Shown: positions 35,301 to 48,200 of the stretch, one piece after another
Layout of the letters: each line of letters starts with the position of its first letter
Numbering within the stretch: position 1 is the stretch's first letter
NCBI GenBank assembly: GCA_027559495.1
Contig: JAMXSV010000028.1
Span: 1,612,001-1,676,000, forward strand
Direction of reading: 5' to 3'
Length of the DNA stretch: 64,000 bases
Source of the DNA: Aurifilum marmelostoma
Taxonomy: Eukaryota; Ascomycota; Sordariomycetes; Diaporthales; Cryphonectriaceae
Translations under genes and position numbers: made by a program
Notes under the pieces: model-generated
Seen by the model: the letters and a program-made list of their open reading frames with translations, nothing else
What the model was told of the DNA's origin: nothing
Databases searched by the model: none

Positions 35301-37094
35301 CTGACGCACAAGCACGACCCGGCCGAGCCCAACGAGCGGTCCCGCATTCGAGATGCCGGTGGATGGGTCTCGCGCAATGGAAGGCTAAACGACGTGCTCG
35401 AGGTCTCTCGCGCCTTTGGATACGCCGATCTCATGCCCGCCGTTCAAGCTGCGCCCCACGTCACGCATATCACGATCAGAGAGCAGCATGAAGTCATCGT
35501 CATGGCTACAAGGGAGCTGTGGGAGTACCTCACGCCGACTCTTGTCACTGATGTTGTCAAGAACGAGCGTCCTGACCTCATGCGAGCCTCACAGAAAGTT
35601 CGAGACCTCGCCATGGCCTACGGCGCATCCGGGAAGATCATGGTTATGATGATCAGCGTGGCCGATCTGAAGAAGAGAAGCGAGAGGTCAAGGCTGCATC
35701 GTGGACAGAGCATGTCTCTGGTCCCCTCTGGCCTCGACAGCGAGCTGCTGCCCCGGGAGATGCGGAAGAACAAGCGAGCGGCAAAGAACGACGCTCTGGA
35801 CTCGAACCTGCGCAAGGTAGGCACCGAAGTACCAGCGCCCACGGGCATGATCGCCATCGTCTTCACTGATATCAAGAACTCGACGAATCTGTGGGAGACG
35901 TACCCGGCCGCGATGAGGTCCGCGATCAAAGCGCACAATGACATCATGAGACGACAACTGCGCCGCATAGGCGGCTACGAGGTCAAGACTGAAGGTGACG
36001 CCTTCATGGTGTCTTTCCCCACCGCAACATCGGCCCTGCTATGGTGCTTCGCAGTCCAGACGGCACTTCTCTATGGCGACTGGCCCCAGGAGATGCTCAA
36101 CTCGGTCAACTGCCAGCCACTTTACGACAAGGACAACAATCTCATTTTCAGAGGCCTTTCAGTCCGCATGGGCACACACTGGGGCGAGCCTCTCTGCGAG
36201 GTCGACCCCATCACACATCGCATGGATTACTACGGGCCGATTGTCAATAAGGCTTCGCGTGTATCAGCATGTGCCGATGGTGGTCAGATCACCGTCTCGT
36301 CCGACTTCATCTCGGAGATCCAGCGGTGCCTGGAAACCTACCAAGATTCTTCTTCCAATCTCGACGACGGACTGGAGGAGGATACGTTTGCCCAGGCCGT
36401 GCGCAAGGAGCTGCGGAATCTGAGCTCGCAGGGGTTCGAGGTCAAGGAGATGGGCGAGAAGAAGCTGAAGGGGCTCGAGAATCCCGAGGTGATCTACTCA
36501 CTGTACCCGCACTCACTGGCCGGCCGTATCGAGCAACATCTCTTCCACGAGAGGCAGGTCTCGGGCGAGCCGGGCAAGCCAGCCTCCCTCGCGCCAGCCG
36601 GAGAGCTCGCGTTCGATCCAGAGGTGATCTGGGCCCTGTGGCGGGTCAGTCTCCGGCTCGAGATGCTCTGCAGCACACTTGAGGAGAACTCGGGACGTGG
36701 TCTGCAGCCACCCGAGACGGAGTTGCTGGAGCGGATGAAACAAAAAAGCGGCGAAGTCACGGAGCGGTTCCTTGTTAACTTCATGGAACATCAAGTGAGC
36801 CGTATAGAGGTGAGTTTGAGAACAGATAGGGGTGGACTTTTGGTATACGAGTGACGATGATGCTGACGACGAAACCTTTTCGACCAGACCTGCATCTCTA
36901 CCCTGACGATGCGTCATCTTGCCGCGGGCAACGGCCCAATCGCCAAGCTTGAGGACCTCAGAGCACCGATGACCGATGTGCTGTCGGGCTTAGCCGAGCA
37001 GCTGCTCGAGCTGCAGCGCTACAAGGCGAGGTTCGGCGAGCTGGACGACCACGACATCATCGAAGAAGACCTAGACAGCAGTGAGACCGAGTAG
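29398..37094 (+). CDS. cr-1: Adenylate cyclase (fungal Cyr1/Cr-1 type)
   Basis: It makes cAMP for PKA signalling in growth, sporulation and infection. Exons 29398-29648, 30041-31025, 31458-36809 and 36888-37094 give about 2264 residues; introns are 392, 432 and 78 nt. Residues 1-740 are low complexity, with Gly, Ala and Asn tracts at about 190-235. A Ras-association domain (about 741-835, YCIRVFRSDGTF) comes first. Two blocks of leucine-rich repeats (about 860-1220 and 1340-1477) are split by a 115-residue Ser/Pro insert. A PP2C-like domain (about 1540-1813) has LFDGQA where active phosphatases have DGHGG, so it is probably not catalytic. The class III catalytic core (about 1874-2030) has metal ligands Asp1883 in FTDIKNST and Asp1926 in EGDAF, and DYYGPIVNKASR. 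The helical C-terminus probably binds cyclase-associated protein. The start is the first ATG of the frame; a GTG lies upstream. Confidence 0.97.
29649..30040 (+). other. Adenylate cyclase intron 1 with (AG)13
   Basis: The donor is GTGAGT and the acceptor CTCACAG, with branch site CTGAC at about 30001. A GA dinucleotide repeat (29908-29934) sits in the middle. The splice joins HGRPVK to PPKGTKDQ. Reading through the intron meets stops in the cyclase frame. Confidence 0.85.
30390..30470 (+). repeat. In-frame CAG/GGA repeats coding Ala and Gly tracts
   Basis: Within adenylate cyclase exon 2, CAGCAG and GGAGGA repeats code an alanine/threonine run and then about nine glycines. The tract is in the disordered N-terminal part, so length change would keep the frame and probably the function. 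Confidence 0.85.
31026..31457 (+). other. Adenylate cyclase intron 2 (432 nt)
   Basis: The donor is GTGCGT. Branch candidates CTGAC and CTAAT come just before a T-run and a CTGCAG acceptor. It joins LYQEAQ to DIAIYGEAP. It is unusually long for this window, where most introns are 55-100 nt. Confidence 0.85.
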
Positions 37095-38822
37095 GATATA
37101 CACGTCTCGGTATCCTCCGTCTCCCGAAGACGTTCATCTTGATTCGTCCTGAAGGAGACTGGCTTCGCCACCGCCTTACGCATGTTGTAACGCAAAGCAC
37201 CCCTTCCGCGTGTCCAAATTCTGCTAGGGAGGTTTCTTCCCAGCATTGCTTGTGTGAATGTGCCGTGGGTGTTTTCTTTCTCTTTTGTTGTTTTATGGCA
37301 TCGTGTGGGCCCCAAGCGTCTATTTTAAACCTCGTCGTTCATCTGTCTTCGCCTAGCACCCCAAGCATATATTTTCTGTACGATTGACGATACTCCAAAC
37401 AAACACCGCACATACGGGTGCGCTCTCAGCCAACAAAAATAACATTCTTGGCCGGCAACACTGCGCTTCCCTTTCCGCTTTCCGTCGAATCATCTGGATA
37501 TGGTCACACACACGCACACACATACAAGAAGAGCAACGCTTGTTTTTTCCCCCTGGAGACTAGGAAACAAATGATACACCAACACCGGTCAATTTCGTTT
37601 AGAGACGGAAGACGCCACCAGGGCATCGGAGAATTTTCTGTACCTTGTTTGTCACGGCCGGGCCTCCTCCCTGACACTTTTGGAGGGGGGGGGGCGGCAG
37701 TCAAATTTTGTTGTACTTCAAGGGATCGATTCCTTTTCTCTCATCTTGTTGGTTCAGGAGACGGGGTTTTTTTCTTGTTTGGAGAGGGAATGGAGGACGG
37801 GGGAATCAAAGCCTTTTTTCTTTGGTAGGAGGAGGGGGGTGTCGGTCGTTTGGTCGCTCGAACCTATTTTGTATACAAGGACAGGATTGGACGGAGGCAC
37901 TTGTTATTTTTGTTGTTTTGGCCAAGAGAAGACGGGGTAACAAAGAAGAAGCATTACTATTAAGTATTACTACTACTATTGCCACTATCACAGCAATCAG
38001 TCCAATGAAAGCATTGCATACCCAAGGGGTTTTGTGCGCCCAAGAAGAGGCCATGTGTGAGAGAAGAGGGATAATGGTGTGTGATACGCATAGGATTGTG
38101 TATATGGCTTGGGCGGGCGGCCAGCTAGCCAGTCAGGTCAATCTGGTCCAGTTGCATGGCAGATGCTGAGCTCGGATCACATCCAGATCAAGAGGGGGGG
38201 GGAGAGATGTCCTTCCCACAAGGAGGGCTATGGCCAATAGTGCCAAGGTACTTAACTACTAAAGTACAGTGCGTCTATGCAGTGAGGTGTGTAAGGGCGG
38301 CTAGGACCGAAAAATCCCTGTAGACCCCCCGAGTCCAGGCCCGAAATCGTCGGTTCTTCAGGGTCCTCCCACCCTGTAAATACTGACGTCAACAAAAATA
38401 GACCAGTGGAAAAGCCCGCTGGCAGTATACGGTAGAGCAGTGAGAGAGATGTTGCGCCGTGGCGGGCAGCATCATCACCTCCACGCCTGTCCTTTTTTTT
38501 CTTTTATTTCTTTTTTGCCTTGATCTTGTCAGGTAACAATGATTCTTGGAAGCGAGGTTCTGAACTGTCATCTCCATCTACACCCCAGCTCTGTTCCCTT
38601 ATTCTCTGTCACATTTTTCGTTTCGGCTTGGCTGGCGTTCAAAGCATGAGGCCACTGCTCTCGCGGTGACGAGTTTCCTCTGGTTTGTGTCAGCTGTTTG
38701 TCAGTCGAGCCCCGAAGGCCGTGGACTGACCTCTTGCACAGCAACAGCTTTCGGGGTGTTCGACACAGGGGACGTGTGCCGTCTATGTTTTGTTAAAGAG
38801 AAACACATCTTGCATCTTCAAG
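37095..38822. other. Intergenic region adenylate cyclase - MBOAT gene
   Basis: This 1.7 kb has no supported gene. The first several hundred bases should be the cyclase 3' UTR. It holds a CA-repeat patch (37506-37522), a G-run (37684-37693), TACT repeats (37960-37980) and an AGTAC-rich block at 38246-38270. The open frame just before 38823 begins with TTG. Confidence 0.5.
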
Positions 38823-40772
38823 ATGTGGAAAGGCTATACCACCGGGAGCCCGGTGACTGTGCCCATCACCACCCTGCCGGCCGGATCCCTCACCAACCTC
38901 GGCGCCCACGTCCAAGAGTTCTACAGGCACCACTTTGACTACCGCCTGGCCACGGGCTCCATCAGGCCGCTGGTCATCCCTTACTCGACCCTCGGCGCCT
39001 TCGTCCTGCCCGTGCTGTACTTTTCAGTGCCCCATGTCGACAGGCCGTGGCTGTTCCGGGCGCGGTACTTGCTCATGCTGTTGATTGTGGCGTTTAACCT
39101 CTCCGAGACGGCGGGCAGCTCGAGCGCAAACTTTGCGGTGGGGTATGCGGTCGGGCTGATGCAGGCCTGGGGGGTCCTTTGGAGCGCTACGTTGCTGGTA
39201 TGGATGCGTCCGCAGTTCGAGGCGGAGAGGGTGGAGAGGAGGAGGAGGAAGAAGAAGAAGGTGGTGGTACATGAGTCTGCTGCTTCGACCGTGGTGCGTT
39301 CTGGTGTCGGTTTTGCGGCGCAGCAGCAGAATGGACTTCCTTGGACAGGTGGGAATGGTCATGCTAGTGGCCTTAGGAGTGTCGATGGCACCGCCGAATC
39401 TTCTGCGCAACGGGAAATTCAGAGCAAAGGAAGACAGGAGGGAGAGGGCCAGGAAATCGCGGATGCCCCTGACGAGGATGTCGCGAGGAGTCTTGCTGAA
39501 GGCTACGAGTATTACTGGCAGGCCTATCCAGCAGATGCGTCCTTTTGGACACGCTTGGGTTGGTCTTTGGATCTCGTCATGTCGTTCCGTGGCACTGGTG
39601 AGGACGCACTCCCTATCGGTCCTTTGTTTTTTGTGTGCGTGAGTGTCGAAAGAGAATGGTTCAACTGACTGACAGTATACACAGGATGGAACTGGTGTGT
39701 CCCTATACTCCCACACTTTGCAAAGCCTGAGAAGCCCCTCTGCGGCTCCCTCGTCGATCTCAGTTCCATTCCACTCAGCACTCGTCAGGGCTATCGCCGG
39801 TACACCGGCGACAGGGAGTGGCTCCGCGCCAAGCTCATGCGGATGGTCATCTCTTACCTAGCTCTCGACGCCCTCAGCGTCCTCATGATGAAGGATCCTT
39901 ATTTCATCTTTGGCCCGGACTTCGAGGCCGTAACCATCACCACCTCCTCCTCGTCCACTTCTCATCCCCTCACCCTATCGCCCATCCTCGCTGCGCTTCC
40001 CTACCCCGTACTCTTCTCCTACCGAGCCCTCCTCTGCTTCCCCGCCATCTTCATCGCCATCGACCTCATCATGACCTCATACCAGCTCTTCGCCCACTTC
40101 GCCCTCCGCCCCGCCCTCGGCACCCGCTCCGAGCTGTGGCACTACCCCTGCGTCTACGGCAGCTTCACCGCCGGTGTCCTCGACAAGGGCATGGCCGGCT
40201 TCTGGGGCAGCTGGTGGCACCAGACCTTCCGCACGGCGTTTAGCGCGCCCGGCGTCTGGCTGGGCCGCCACGGCCACATCGACCCCCGTTCTCCCCAGGG
40301 CAGAGCCCTCGTCGCCCTCCTCGCTTTTGCCCAGAGTGGGTTCTTGCACACCCTCGGCAGCGTCACCTGTCTCCCGCCCAGCAAGCCCTGGGGCCCTCCG
40401 CTGTTCTTCTTGCTGAGCTGGGCCGGCACCATGGTGCAGTCCGCCGTCGGGCCCGCCGCCCTTCCTCGAGGACACTCGCAATCACTACCACCACCACCAC
40501 CACCACCACCACCACCACCAGCAAAGGTGTGGGCACGCCGGGCGTGCAACTTCTTGTTCGTGCTTGTCTGGCTTGGGTGTGCGCAGTGTCTGTTCTGCGA
40601 TGACCTCGCGCGGGCGGGCGTGTGGATGCTGGAACCGGTGCCTGCTAGTCCGCTGCGGGCGCTCGGGCTCGGGAGGCCTGGGGATGGCTGGTGGCGGTGG
40701 GATTCGACGTATATGCCGAGATGGATTGTTGGGGGGTGGGAGAATTGGTGGGAGACTGGGATTGCAGTGTGA
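38823..40772 (+). CDS. Wax-synthase-like membrane-bound O-acyltransferase
   Basis: Exons 38823-39597 and 39685-40772 give 620 residues; the 87-nt intron has GTGAGG, branch CTGAC and acceptor CACAG, and the join makes FRGTGWNWCVP. It is a polytopic membrane protein with hydrophobic helices around residues 55-75, 85-105, 110-135, 335-355, 385-400 and at the C-terminal end. The motif GFWGSWWHQTFR (His437) and a second invariant His in SGFLHTLG (His480) are those of the wax synthase branch of the MBOAT superfamily, which moves acyl groups from acyl-CoA to an alcohol. In fungi, relatives include the trichothecene acetyltransferase Tri7 and meroterpenoid acetyltransferases. No biosynthetic genes are next to it, so the substrate cannot be told. 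A run of about 11 Pro from a CCA repeat lies near residues 525-537. A 110-residue hydrophilic loop (about 140-250) contains RRRRKKKKVV. Confidence 0.9.
40485..40521 (+). repeat. (CCA)n coding polyproline
   Basis: About twelve CCA units code an uninterrupted proline run in a loop of the acyltransferase, between the catalytic region and the last membrane helices. Length changes of whole units keep the frame. Confidence 0.9.
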
Positions 40773-41167
40773 GAGGAGGGAGGCAACATGTAGGTTGTAG
40801 ATGGGATAGATCGCATTAGACAAGCACTTGCATCAAGGGCGTTGCATTAGAGGGGGAAAGGGCAGGGAGTGAGTTGAGCGTCATATTACGTGGATTAGAT
40901 GGATTAGATGGATGGTTTTGATAGATTAGATCTTTGGGTCATAGACTCTACAGTCACTATACCAGCAATGGCAGCATGAGATGTCTCTGTCATATCAGTC
41001 AGTCAGTCCTTTTTTTCTTCTTCTGCCGTACTGTTTCTTGTACTCTTTCTTCAAATTGGGTATCATGTCTTGTCTTGTCTTGATCCCTTCGTGGAACCCG
41101 CACATAGTCCACATGCAACTGTTATTTCACGGCTCCTTTTGTCCAAGTCCTCCGTTCAAGAGCATCT
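40773..41167. other. Convergent intergenic region MBOAT / TERT
   Basis: This 395-nt stretch between two stop codons holds both 3' UTRs. It has ATTAGATGG direct repeats near 40894-40913 and a TGTCTTGTCTTG repeat near 41066. No gene is seen. Confidence 0.6.
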
Positions 41168-44100
41168 TCACGACCTCCCCTCCTCAGTCCTTTCTTCTGT
41201 TTCCTTTTCCTCCTCCATGCTCACCGTCTCCCCATCCAACCAAGCCAACAGCTCACGATACCGAGCTTGCTTCCTCCCCAGCACCCTTCGAAACGCCCCC
41301 AATACCAACACCCGCACCTGCCCCTTGCCAATCCGGCACTCGTACCGTGTAAATTTGGCTCGCCGCGCACCGCTGGTCAGCAGCTGATACACGACATCCA
41401 CCAGCTCATTCACAGTGTCGATCCATAATCGTACGCCAGGCTGCCTGGTAGGTGGGAGACATCGTGCATACGCCCAGGCCTTGACGGCCGTCTCGATCAG
41501 CGCGTCCGAGAGGTTGCGCAGGACGGTGGAGGGTGCGTTGTGGCTGGTGTCGTAAAACATGTGGTGCGACTGGAGCTTGAAGGCGTTGATGGTCTTGCGC
41601 TTGAAGTTGGCGCCCGGGTGACGGGTGAACTCAACGGTGAGGGTGTTGGTGATGGTGGGGTCCTTGGAGGTCGGTATGGGGAGAGGGGCGAGGCCTCGGT
41701 CTCTGGTGAGTTCTAGCGTATAGGTGTTGATCTGAGTGCCGCAGTAGGGGAAGAGGAAGGGGGCGGCGCTGCTGCTAGGTTGCATGACGGTAGGCACGTC
41801 GTCGCCATTGACGGACAGGGCGAAGTTGACTAGGGTTTTAGCCGGGCTGATGCTCACGCCGTACTCTGAGATGCCGGCCTGCATGATGGCGACGAAGCGC
41901 GCGGCCTTGGCCTGCTCTGTGGTGATGAGGAGGAAGTCATCAATCAGGCGGAGGAGTAAGGTATCATTGCCCGCGCGTACAAATCCCAGGTGTGTCCTCT
42001 CCAGGTCGGCATAGAAGTAATTACAGAGCACAGAAGAGAGAACGCTGCCCTGCGGGATGCCAGTCCTCTGCCTATAATACTTCTTACCGATCTTGACTAG
42101 ATTCTGCTGGACGTGAGAGGCTAGCAGCGCCAGGAGGTCGCGCGTGCCGTGCATCTTGCGAAACACGCTGTCCACGTGGACGGTGTCCTTCCCCTTGCTC
42201 GGGACCCTCTTCTGGGCGAGCATCTCCAGGAAGGTCGTCTTGTCCCCTGCGGCTCTGGCAGTTGAGTTCCACCGCTTGATAGTCTTGGTGCCCGCAACAT
42301 TCGTAGTGTTGAGGGCGACCTCGACATGCTTGATCATTTCGTACATGTCCTCGCAGGGTACGGAGTTCATGAGAGCGACGACAGCATCCTGAGGGATCGT
42401 GTCGAAAGCAGACTGCACATCGACCTTGGCGAAAAAGAGTGGCCCGTGACGCGGACCAAGGCGTTGCTTGAAAGAGCCAAGGCGTTCGTACAGGTCGCCC
42501 ACCGAGAACATAGTTGATCCTAGGCGACTTGCATGGTGAGTCTGGCTCGACCACGTTAATTATTCAGTCGGCCACAATCAGGAGGGGAGGGGAGAGAAGA
42601 GGGGGGCGGGGCAGGGGCAAGAAAAACACCAGATCACTGACTCACTTTTTCTAGTTTTAGCATGCTGTATACAGGCCCGAGGATGGAGTTGATGCTCTGG
42701 CCAAGAACACGTCTGTCCTTGCTTGTCATCATTCTGCGGCGCAGATTCATGATCGGCCGCACAGATGTCAGTTTCGGCAGCAGCCTGACCTGGCTGTAGC
42801 CCAGCCGCCTCGAATCGAGTATCGCCGAGGCATCCTTCATCTTGACCTCGTCAAACATCTTGGCTCGCAGCTGCGCCATTGCGGGCTCTGAGATAGACCG
42901 CCAGACATCGTGCCGAAAGAAGAAGAGCCGATACCGATGAACATTCGACTCCGTGACGTAGAAGTTGCTGCGGATCAGAGGGATCAATAGCGAATCAAAG
43001 ACATAGTAGACAAACTCGGCAAAGATCTCGCATCGCTTCCGGAAGTCAGTCTGGCTGCACTTCTGACCTTTTAGGCCGGGAGGTTCAAGCCACGGTATCT
43101 CAGTGACCTATGGAAAAGTCAACAGCGTAGTCCACCTAGACTCGCCACGCCCTTGCTATAGGATATTCAAGACAGGTATCCTTACCTTCAGATTCTGCAT
43201 GACTTCATGCAGTGATATTGATTCGAAACGGCGGAGCTTGATGAAGCGGTCGACATTCCGCAGAAAGATTCGTTGATTATGACTCTGTGCATCACCGCAA
43301 CCCCAAAACTCGTTGGGGATGACCTTTGACAAGACCGCTTGACAAAATCCAGAAATCTTAGCTACTGGCACGGCAAGCTCTATCAGTGATGAACATTTCC
43401 TCGTTGGAGGGTGGTCCGGGATGGCGTGAGCAGGGGGCGGTCGAGGCCTCTTGCGAATCTTGAGATGTCGCCCTGTGGGTTTCTTCGCGTTTGAGGAGAC
43501 AGCTTTGGCACTACTGCTGCTGTTGTGATGATGGTTGGAGCCATCCTCGGGTACTGAGCAGTCACTCTGAGGCTGGTCAGTTTCAGGTACACCAATTTCA
43601 GTCTCCCCGTGGCTGAACGCCGAAGCGCCACAAACGATGGGTGAAGAGATGGCTTCGTACCGGGCAGTAGTGTTCTAACAGCTTAGAATAAGAGCAACGA
43701 GCGTGCCGAGTCTGCAATTTCCGAATCATGTGCTCCAACCTCCCTCGTAATCGCTTCGGCAGCCGCACGTCGAGTCGTTGACTGCCTTCTCCGTCGGGTT
43801 TGCCAAACTTTGCAAAAATTTCGGCCTCCCGCAAGGTGTAATCCTGGAACTTCTGGGCCGTCTTCAGGGGGTCCACATGAGACGTGAAAGCATTATGAAG
43901 TCCAAACTGGCGGGGAAACATGTACATCATTACACGAAGGGTAGCGCTATTGTGCAGTGATCCCGCATCGTTGCCGTCTCCAGCTTCCGCCGGTCGTGAG
44001 CTTTCATCCTGGTGAAGAGGAAATCTATTCAATGCGTCTTTAAAAGGTAAGGACACCATACGCCATGTATGCACAGAAATCACCGGGAAAGGTTTCAATA

Positions 44101-45239
44101 GCTTACGTATATGTCTGAAGCCAAAGTGGACTAGCCCTCGAGCATTGAGCGCGGCCCTTGCGTAGAGCATACGACTTCTCATGAAGATGATGTCTGTTGG
44201 CCTTCTCTCAAAAGTACTCGGATCCTTGACTGGGTCAGGAGTTTCATGAGATGTTAGGGTCTCGCACTCGAATATCGGTGCTCCTGTCAAACCGGTATTC
44301 AGAAGTGACTCGTGCGCAGGTAATTATCTACATGTCAGAAACTTACCACTCAACTGATAGTAGTTACCCCGGCCAGCCTCGACGGGCAAGAAGACAGAGC
44401 AGTCGAGCAACAGATTGATCATCATGCTCTCGCCAGACTTGCCTAGGATCTGTAGCAGCTGCGGCCATGGGGCCTGCTTTACGGCGGCAACCCTCTCGTT
44501 GAAGAAGACACGATGGAGTCCCTGGATTGAAGATGGTGCTCCCTGCTGCCTAGGACCACTGCGCCTCCGCAGGCCATCGCAGAGCAGGTGGTGGGGTGTC
44601 CTAGTCGGGTTCTTCTCCCTTGAGAAGAGCAGCCAGATGATGAAGTCAACAATCTGCCGTCACCGGGCAGTCAGTCTAGCTAGACCCCTATGATGCATAC
44701 ACGTTTCTCGACCTTACCTCGGACTGAAAGTGAGTTGCACTGGCATCACCACTAGACAGCGTCACGTGAGAATCATCTCTCTGCGAGTAATCAATCCACT
44801 GCTGCAGGCGGTCTTCGGACTGTTTCCTGGCCGTCTCCTCGGGCAACTCACGCAGTCCAACCAGTGTTGTGTCCAGGAGCCCAGCGAGCTGTGCTCGAAC
44901 CCCGGTCGGGTCTTCCACAGACCCAGCGGCTGTACCGACTGCAGCAACCTTCCTGCGCCTGATCCTGGACGAGGCCGGCAGGTGACTCAGGACGTACTGC
45001 CGCAGCGTCAGGATGTTTGGGTAATACTGAGCCAGCAGAGCATGCTTCACAGCATCGGCGGGCTGCAGGGTCCTCACGCCGGTCGCCGTCGTCCTGCGCT
45101 GCTTTGCCGGCGGTGGCCTCTGGTCGTCAGGAGAACCACCCCCAGCTGAGGGACCCCTCCCTCTCTTCCTTTTATTTGAGGCTGATGGCCTCGAAGGCAC
45201 CGCATGGTCAGGGCGCTGGGGATGCAAACCCGCAGCCAT
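41168..45239 (-). CDS. TERT: Telomerase reverse transcriptase (TERT)
   Basis: This is the catalytic subunit that adds telomere repeats. Seven minus-strand exons give 1199 residues: 45239-44718, 44653-44347, 44283-44107, 44037-43661, 43566-43186, 43107-42646 and 42541-41168. Introns are 63-104 nt and all GT-AG. Residues 1-170 are a basic N-terminus leading into the TEN-like part. Exon 2 has CDGLRRR, LLLDCSVFLP and NYYQLSG; the exon 3/4 join makes FRHIHALNRFP and exon 4 has FPRQFGLHN, all in the RNA-binding domain. Exon 5 has the T motif FCQAVLSKVIPNEFWG and LRRFESISLHEV. Exon 6 has motifs 1-2 (FFRHDVWR, VRLLPK). Exon 7 has motif A with Asp783 (AKVDVQSAFD), motif B (GIPQGSVLSSVL), motif C with Asp943-944 (RLIDDFLLIT) and the thumb. 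All catalytic Asp are present. Confidence 0.97.
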
Positions 45240-48200
45240 GTCTTTTGCGATGAGATCTGTCGTCTCCTGGTGAGGCGGGTATCATTTGCGATGGTCCTTG
45301 GTTCCGATGGCTCGATCTCCGAAGAAATCATTTCTCTTGGGAACCGATGGTGCTCAATCGGTGGCGATCTCGATGGGGGCTCGCATCTCAATGGTGTGAT
45401 GAGTGCAATCCACAGCCACGCGGTGCAATGCGTGTCATCTGGATTCCCACCGTGAGCGCTCGGATCAGCGATGGATCCCGTCGTGAAGTGGGAAAAGAGA
45501 GAGTGTGTGCGTGTGAGTTGTACGTACTTAAGATGAAATGAATAGCGTCAAGAGATGAAACGCTAGAGGAAGAAATAAAAGAACAGAAGACTGTCACGCT
45601 ATGGCGTCTGGCAAGAGTGGTGTGCCGAGCTCGATGTCGGCTGGCTCTCAATCAAACTGGCTGCTGTTGTGGTTCCTCGCTACAACCAGCAATTGTGACG
45701 CGTCTCAGTGCGTGTTTTGGTGGTTAACGTGGTGTCAATAGCGTGCGTGCCGTGGTCCTGGTGCTGGTGCTGGTGCTGGGCGAGCAAGAGCCAGGCTGCC
45801 AGGCTTCCAGGTGCCTACCGTAGGGGCAACAGATTCGGCCGGAAGAGACCAGGGGCGTGGGGCAGTGGAACACTGGGCGTACCACCGGCTTGCGGGCCGT
45901 TGTGTCTAGCGCAACTGCTGCGTTTAGCGACCGTGAACTGTGACCTGTGCGCTATGACACCAGGTACGACGTGCTAAAGCATTAACCCCTTCCCAGTCTC
46001 GTATTCGACAGTTTCGTCCACTTGTCGGAACCGCCACCGCAGTTCCAGTGACTCGTCTGTGTCTGCAGATGGCCATCTGCCTCTTTTCGTTGTGTCTCCT
46101 TTAATGACTCCGCTGTTTCAAGGCTGTTATTTACCGACTTCTCTACCGTCCTACTTGTGGACGTACTGCTAGGGAGTGTATGATCGCAGCTCGAAGGTAT
46201 TTCCAAGTAAAACGAGAGGGTCAATGTTCGAACCATGTGGCTGTGGAGCCTCTTTTCGACTTGTAGGCCCATATCTGATCTGCTAGTAAAACCACAGGCT
46301 GCATCCTACTTGGTAGTCTACGAAATTACTGTCCTCGGATCTCTCTGCCACTAGTGAGTGGTTGTCGATCGAATCCGTCGTATCCAAGATCCAGGGCTCG
46401 GTACTTTGGTACAGATGCTCACATTAGTGACGACGACACACAAGGGCTGCACTGCAACCTCGATCATGGTGCCAGTCCTTATCCGAAAAGAACGAGAGAG
46501 CGGCTCAAAAGGGTCGCTTCATTTCGGGCATCCCTTCCCAGCGCAGCAAGGTTCCGTGGCGATCGGTGCAAACAAGACAAAATCTATAGGGATAAGGCCT
46601 TGCCTATAGCACCGAAAAGAAGAACGATTGGGTGGGGTGGGTAGGGTGGTGGTCTCATTCCTCTGGTCGAGGAAGAAACTGGGCTTTACACCACCCTCAT
46701 AATCCTATATCAACACAAACGAGGGCTGTAATATGAGTACAAGAGATATCGTACGAGTTCTCAGTAGATCATTTGTGTTGTTGTTCTGGCTGCTTTCTCA
46801 CACGGGTCATCAGCCCTAGTGCTTTTCTCTTGCTTCTTTGTTGTCTTGGGGCTCATCACTACTACTGTTCAGGTATTGTTGTATGGTACTCTCGCTACCG
46901 CAGCGGATACACCCGGCGGCTATGCGTGGTGGCTACAAGCCTGTCTGCCGATTTCCTCAGGCGGTATGGTCAGACCTGGACACTAGCTGGTACTGCTAGC
47001 ACCTGACTGATAAGACGCTCCCTTGCCTAACGGGACAGTTCCGTCCACTGAACCGAGATCAGGGGAGGCATCATCCTGGAAGCCAAACAGGCACAAGTAC
47101 TGTTAGTTCCGCTTACCTCAAAGCGTAGCTTGTTGACAAACAAGAGGAAGTGTTTCGCTTCTCTTTATATTATGTATCTAGAAAGGGAGACATCTCGATT
47201 ACTAACCTGTCCTGTAGATTGTTCCTCATGCACACAAAATACATCCAGGCGACTGGCTGCCTGCCCGCACATTTGTCCCTCTAGTATCGGAGCCCAATGC
47301 GTCCGTCAGTGGTGCTTGGATGCAAAAAGTGGGCCCCCACGTTCTGGCCAGTACCTGGAGACATGTACCCTGACGCGCACAGCCATCTCGTGTCGCCCGG
47401 CCATCATCATTAATTAGTATTTTTTTTCTTGTTATTATTGATGTTGTTGTTGATGTTGTTGCTAGCTGTCGATGAAATGCCATTATTTTCTTTGCTAGTC
47501 AATTTCAAGAGAGCCTGAGATGTAGTGTCCTCATTGTCATCATCGATTCTTGGAGGGGGAAATCAGGCCCTGGCGTTGGGCTGCAATTTCAGACGTGGCC
47601 AGCTGCAGCAGCTTGCAGGACGGTAAACTAAGCACACTCACTCACTGCATTGATCCCTGTCGTGAAGCTGCACGCCTGATTACCGAGTGGCAGAGTCTAG
47701 ACTGAAGTTGCAGTAAATTAGGGTACATTCAATATCCAATTTGCAAGTGACGAGCAGTTGACTACTGTGTATATACTTGCATTGTCATCTCTAGTTTTTT
47801 TTTTTTTTTTTCTTTCTTTCTTTTTCCTTCCTCCTTCTCCCCCAGTTTGTAGTATGTACTGTAGCAGTGTGGTAAACGCCCCCCCCCCTTCAACTCCCCC
47901 CACCTCCACCACAACCTTGGGTACCCCCTAACCCCCCCCCCCCTCCCATCCTTACTCACTCACTCCTGTCACTGTGGATGGAATTTGATTGAATCTCGTT
48001 TGCCCTTCAGAGCACCAAAGTCATACAGTTGTACTGGCACGCCAACCCCACAGCAGTAGGCGCGATTCAGAGATTGTGACTACCCATCATACTTTACCTC
48101 GTACCACGGACACCACCACCACTACCACCCAACTTCACCTTTCAATCTCACCTACCAAGCCCCGCGCAGGGGGCATGCACAAAACTTAGCCGTTTTCATT

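Noticed and set aside
38823..40772. MBOAT gene as part of a secondary-metabolite cluster
   Set aside because: Neighbours are adenylate cyclase and TERT. No polyketide, peptide or terpene synthase, P450 or transporter is nearby.
46205..46220. B-box-like GGTTCGAAC on the minus strand, possible tRNA
   Set aside because: No A box at the right distance and no cloverleaf could be drawn. Other TTCGA hits in the window fail in the same way.
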